This document shows, in pieces, positions 6,801-8,725 of a stretch of 8,725 nt of DNA; the first letter of the stretch is position 1, and each line of letters begins with the position of its first letter. Both the position numbers and the translations under genes were made by a program. The notes beneath the pieces were generated by a model that saw only the letters and a program-made list of their open reading frames with translations, had not been told where the DNA came from and searched no databases. Source of the DNA: Candidatus Acidiferrum typicum (GTDB lineage: Bacteria > Acidobacteriota > Terriglobia > Acidiferrales > UBA7541); the NCBI GenBank assembly GCA_025463105.1, contig JAOAPW010000356.1, forward strand, positions 1 to 8,725, written 5' to 3'.

Positions 6801-7652
6801 ACTTATGGCCACGCTCTCGACAACGGGTCCATCAACCGCTTTGGGCCTCTGCCGCAGGACAGCACCAACATAGAAGGCGAGTACGGGAACAGCGACTTCG
6901 ACATCCGCCATCGCCTCACTGTCACCGCCACGTACAACATTCCCGGGAAAAAAGGTTTTGGCCAGTTGCTGGAAGGCTGGCAGATCAATGGCATTTACAG
7001 TTACTCGACCCCGCAGCCGTGGCAGGTCTGGGATGCCGGGGACAATATCAGCGGAACCGGGGAAAACGCTGATCGTTGGGACATCTTCGGAAATCCGCTC
7101 GACTTCCCAGCCGGTAAGAACAGCCTCCCCTATTGCACCGGCTTCGCCAGCACCCCCAGCTGTACTATTACGACCCCGTACGGCCCATTCCCCTTTACTG
7201 GCGCTGGGGCTACGACTGGGATTGCGAACTGCCAAGCCAATGCCCAAGGCTCCGCTGCGGCGGGTACGGCTACGCTGGGGAGCTTCGGCTGCTTTATCTC
7301 CACGAACGGCAACTCGGTCCTGGTTCCTCCAGCCCTGGGGAGCTTCGGCAACATGGGTCGCAACATCTTCCGCGATTCAGGGTTCAACGACCTGGACTTG
7401 TCGATCTTCAAGAACTTCACGATCAAGGAGCGGTATGGCTTCCAGTTCCGCTGGGAAGTCTTCAACGTCCTCAATCATCCCATCGCCGCCAACCCCTATG
7501 GCTCAGCCAGCTTCGTCAATGGTGGAAACCAGTTCCAAGGGGGCGGCCCGCTCGGCTATGCGGGCGTGACGAACGACTTTGCCGCAGGCAATCCGCTCAT
7601 CGGCTCGGGAAGCCAGCGCGTGATGCAGGTCGGACTGAAAATAACCTTCTAA
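3891..7652 (+). CDS. Oar-like TonB-dependent receptor with carboxypeptidase-regulatory-like N-domain
   Basis: This 1253-residue outer-membrane protein has a Sec signal peptide (about 1-37; hydrophobic core near 21-32, likely cleavage after AFS). A carboxypeptidase-regulatory-like beta-sandwich follows (about 42-128: 'VLGTVTDQSGGVVAGATV', 'LTPGNYTVRVESKGF'). The plug domain (about 135-265) carries LPLNGRDYQNLLSLRPGV (160-177), MVDGV (201-205), PIDAIQEFNV (231-240) and VVNVGIKSGTN (255-265). The rest is a large 22-strand-type barrel ending in the terminal aromatic phenylalanine expected for BAM insertion. Members energised by TonB-ExbBD import or bind large ligands; substrate is unknown here. 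The ATG has AGGAGGT (3878-3884) six bases upstream. Mature-protein cysteines are all in eight close pairs (295/305, 386/394, 759/765, 786/798, 814/832, 891/904, 1082/1091, 1114/1134), probably loop disulfides. The gene stands alone; no TonB, SusD-like or hydrolase partner is adjacent. Confidence 0.93.
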   Translation: MISSYSNNKTWGICLQNTLRALGSLMGILLLCPPAFSQGSFGHVLGTVTDQSGGVVAGATVIVVDKDRGVSRTLTADDVGAYNAPNLTPGNYTVRVESKGFKVYERTGIVLDVGKEIRIDAALQPGEQNQTITITESVPLVETTNATMGGTLENADIVDLPLNGRDYQNLLSLRPGVQLYPGGGPWTQSANGTRPDESVWMVDGVLNISTFDARPIEGFPGPFQDAATVLPIDAIQEFNVMENPKAEYGWKSGAVVNVGIKSGTNSLHGSAYAFGRTTGWDARNYFNVAPVNGTCITNPAIPSACDQVPVSVKQFGGVVGGPIKKDKLFFFGGYEGYRDFIGSDYSLTVPATASIGDPSHSMVDAITALQAANKPVSAVSLATTGCTLGPPVTCTGGLYPNTGTSNSFLSTFPIQSHSDNGIGKLDWHANDKNTISGSLFVSKYNALGEDHGFVNQAFNDNTPISAWSTVASWVYTPNSNVVNELRFGYNRVSFDFVNVDIGNFANGTGVYNFINTGAPTGGFPNVSISGFAPLGTNSNRPQFNDGNPYYDIQDSISILRGKHTIKFGGEFSHSEADAAILVGGRGIFNFPGGGAFSGSTSLEDFFAGTLTSATLLTGNAFVRTTWKTGSGFLQDDWRVTPKLIINLGLRYAYTTPMKAANNAFGSFNPAIGLTQQGLTQQGSSGVGTGGVWNGYFRSFDPRFGLAYDISGKGTTVIRGGVSVVHTLIWPLLTWDGQFGLQNDGSTSLAADPTGAVIQCVPPNVCPSSGGGNITLGAATFGPSQLCWDPTNPIPGTACNNGQKTIFPVAKAPQCGDGLPNTKLPSGSDASPCDIMGVNPNLVNPYVLNYNLSITHQIGNNLSIEIAYVGNHGYNLLNFSDANQAPLGAGWCLNTLTAAQIAGACSKVAGTGLPLASYNPLATQQARPFYSRFPYLGFINFANNGAHSNYNSIQTTITKRMSHGLSFVAGYTYGHALDNGSINRFGPLPQDSTNIEGEYGNSDFDIRHRLTVTATYNIPGKKGFGQLLEGWQINGIYSYSTPQPWQVWDAGDNISGTGENADRWDIFGNPLDFPAGKNSLPYCTGFASTPSCTITTPYGPFPFTGAGATTGIANCQANAQGSAAAGTATLGSFGCFISTNGNSVLVPPALGSFGNMGRNIFRDSGFNDLDLSIFKNFTIKERYGFQFRWEVFNVLNHPIAANPYGSASFVNGGNQFQGGGPLGYAGVTNDFAAGNPLIGSGSQRVMQVGLKITF
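5907..5936 (+). repeat. Perfect 15-base tandem duplication inside the receptor gene
   Basis: The unit TTGACACAGCAGGGT occurs twice head to tail (5907-5921 and 5922-5936) and, read in frame, encodes LTQQG twice. Identity at the DNA level suggests a recent in-frame duplication, in a glycine/serine-rich segment that is probably an extracellular loop of the barrel. Confidence 0.85.
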
Positions 7653-7659
7653 CCGGTTC

Positions 7660-7763
7660 GGCCGGTGCGAGGGAGAATCTGTCATCTCCCGGCGGGCTCC
7701 AAGTCGAGCCCGCTTCATTTCTCCGGGCGGGCTCCAAGTGGAGCCCGCGCCCTCGCACCGGCC
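7660..7763. repeat. Palindromic element: outer inverted repeat enclosing two near-identical hairpins
   Basis: Exact 14-base arms GGCCGGTGCGAGGG (7660-7673) and CCCTCGCACCGGCC (7750-7763) enclose two direct copies of a 28-base unit (7686-7713 and 7721-7748, period 35, two mismatches). Each unit contains the same hairpin, GCGGGCTC/GAGCCCGC: stems 7692-7699/7706-7713 with loop CAAGTC, and 7727-7734/7741-7748 with loop CAAGTG. The element begins seven bases after the receptor stop codon and has no T-tract. It resembles REP-doublet/BIME-like or MITE-like repeats and could end or stabilise the receptor transcript. The plan parallels the element at 957-1028, though the sequences differ. Confidence 0.8.
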
Positions 7764-8037
7764 AATAACCACAGACTCGGAAATTCCTTCTGTCAAACAT
7801 ACAGTCGAACCTGAGCGCCCGTTCAGTCTCCTGCTTCCCGTGCAGCATCGTAGGTCCCTGCGCCCGAAGGATCCCGTCTTCGGAAATCCTCGCCGAATTT
7901 GCTCTTCGCCGAACCGAGTTGTTGGTAGCAGGTCAGCAGGTAACTTCCGGCAGATAGGAAGTGCTTTAACTATGCCTTCAGAAAGTAGGCGAACAAGCGT
8001 AGGTGTGTCCTCCGTTAATTTACGCGGCGTCTGAAAT
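7764..8037. other. Convergent intergenic stretch without recognised features
   Basis: Together with the palindromic element before it, this makes 385 bases between the receptor stop and the stop of the minus-strand gene. I see no convincing gene. Two minor dyads are present: CCGAAG/CTTCGG (7864-7869/7878-7883) and ACTTCC/GGAAGT (7943-7948/7957-7962). Neither is followed by a T-run in the minus direction, so no terminator is assigned to the gene ending at 8038. Confidence 0.6.
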
Positions 8038-8700
8038 TCAGTCGCTCGACGAGGGGCGCTTGCGAATATCAGTGAGGTGCTTACGAAGCGCGTCGACGAT
8101 TTCCTGCCTACGGCCATCGTGGATGTCCTTGCTGAGTTCTTCAAGCGCGACGTGCACGACGTCGTGGTGATGGAGTTCTTTCGGCGCGACTTCATTGCTG
8201 AGCTCCAGCCAAATGCCGTGGAGCAAATCGATTTCCTTGTTGGTGAGCCGCGGGGCGTGCGGACCCAAGTAAAATATGTGTTCCTGTCCGGTTGGGGAGT
8301 AGATCTCGAGCGTCAGCTGAGGTCGCGGTTCAGGGAGCGTTTCCCAGGCCAGGCCCGCAATGCGAGCCTCATCCGCTATCGCTCGCCACGATGACATCCC
8401 CAGCGCAATTGTGGAGGACTGCAGATTTTGCGCTGCGCGCAGAATGCCGTCCCACTTCTCGGTGGCTGGAGCGACGGCCAGATGTACGGGCTTGCCACGC
8501 TTCTCGGCCAGACTCAGGGCGCGCGTAAACAATTCTTGTTCATTGACGCTGAACAGATCTTCCTGTGTAAGCTCCTGGCCGCCGGATCCGGCGCGGCCCA
8601 GAACTCGCAGGTGGAGTACATCCAAGTCCTGCTGCCGAGGATTCACGCGATCCAGAATCGCCGCCAGGTTATACATCGAGTTCGAATTGCGTATCATCAC
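8038..8700 (-). CDS. Universal-stress-like protein resembling the C-terminal module of APC permeases (possibly a split gene)
   Basis: This 220-residue open frame (GTG at 8700; ATG at 8697 is the alternative) is soluble in composition. Residues 3-105 look like a universal-stress-type alpha/beta domain: 'MYNLAAILDRVNPRQQDLDVLHLRVL' (9-34), 'ELFTRALSLAEKRGKPVHLAVAP' (56-78) and 'SSTIALGMSS' (95-104). They are followed by LPEPRPQLTLEIYSP (122-136), YLGPHAPRLTNKEIDLLHGIWLEL (144-167) and ELHHHDVVHVALEEL (175-189). I recall this order and the 'LGPH.PRL...DLLH..W', 'LHH.DVV..AL..L' motifs from the cytoplasmic C-terminus of acidobacterial APC-type amino-acid permeases. The frame continues upstream as 'NALV' and is then closed by TGA (8710-8712). 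The GTG lacks a clear Shine-Dalgarno, though the ATG overlaps an upstream TGA in another frame (TGATG), allowing translational coupling. It is either a separate coupled gene or a permease broken by a nonsense change. Confidence 0.7.
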   Translation of the reverse strand: MMIRNSNSMYNLAAILDRVNPRQQDLDVLHLRVLGRAGSGGQELTQEDLFSVNEQELFTRALSLAEKRGKPVHLAVAPATEKWDGILRAAQNLQSSTIALGMSSWRAIADEARIAGLAWETLPEPRPQLTLEIYSPTGQEHIFYLGPHAPRLTNKEIDLLHGIWLELSNEVAPKELHHHDVVHVALEELSKDIHDGRRQEIVDALRKHLTDIRKRPSSSD

Positions 8701-8725
8701 GAGAGCATTTCACGGGCGAACGTTC
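8701..8725 (-). other. Window edge: possible 3' end of an upstream permease gene
   Basis: Read on the minus strand, the last 25 bases give, in the frame of the stress-like protein, N-V-R-P-stop-N-A-L, and in a second frame T-F-A-R-E-M-L-S-stop, whose TGA overlaps the ATG at 8697. Either could be the end of an upstream gene. Too little sequence is present to choose. Confidence 0.35.

Noticed and set aside
7686..7748. The two 28-base copies as a CRISPR array
   Set aside because: There are only two units, with a spacer of seven bases, each unit is itself a hairpin, and an outer inverted repeat encloses them.
7133..7768. A 211-codon plus-strand frame running from the receptor gene into the palindromic element
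   Set aside because: It is an out-of-frame shadow of the receptor gene; its repeated C-terminal peptides simply reflect the repeated hairpins.
7503..8195. A 230-codon minus-strand open frame
   Set aside because: It overlaps the receptor C-terminus, the palindromic element and the stress-like gene in another frame, and is a low-complexity Arg/Ser-rich translation.

Overview
The window looks like an ordinary chromosomal segment of an acidobacterium (Acidobacteriota, Terriglobia/Acidobacteriia-like). The main clue is a very large TonB-dependent receptor of the Oar-like type, with an N-terminal carboxypeptidase-regulatory-like domain; this family is strongly expanded in that phylum. A C-terminal universal-stress-like module of the kind seen on acidobacterial APC permeases and small secreted NTF2-fold proteins fit the same assignment. 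It is inferred from family knowledge, not from a database search.

Layout: (1) 10-201 (+), a 63-residue probable small beta-barrel protein of unknown function, followed by a hairpin. (2) 491-943 (+), a secreted DUF4440/SnoaL-like protein. (3) 957-1028, a compact palindromic element that folds as a perfect three-way junction, lying between two convergent genes. (4) 1149-3242 (-), a full-length transketolase (tkt). (5) 3243-3890, a 648-base divergent intergenic region with several dyads and a structured leader. (6) 3891-7652 (+), a 1253-residue Oar-like outer-membrane receptor with eight close cysteine pairs. (7) 7660-7763, a second palindromic element with the same plan: an outer inverted repeat enclosing two hairpins. 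(8) 7764-8037, a featureless convergent intergenic stretch. (9) 8038-8700 (-), a universal-stress-like protein that looks like the C-terminal part of an APC permease, separated from the upstream sequence by an in-frame TGA.

The genes do not form an evident pathway or operon. Transketolase is central carbon metabolism, the receptor is an outer-membrane transporter candidate without an obvious partner, and the others are isolated. I see no defence system, CRISPR array, transposase, integrase, tRNA or rRNA. The observations most worth following are the two architecturally similar structured elements placed 7-13 bases after stop codons, the possible Shine-Dalgarno-sequestering leader of the receptor gene, the split permease/stress module at the right edge, and the paired cysteines of the receptor.
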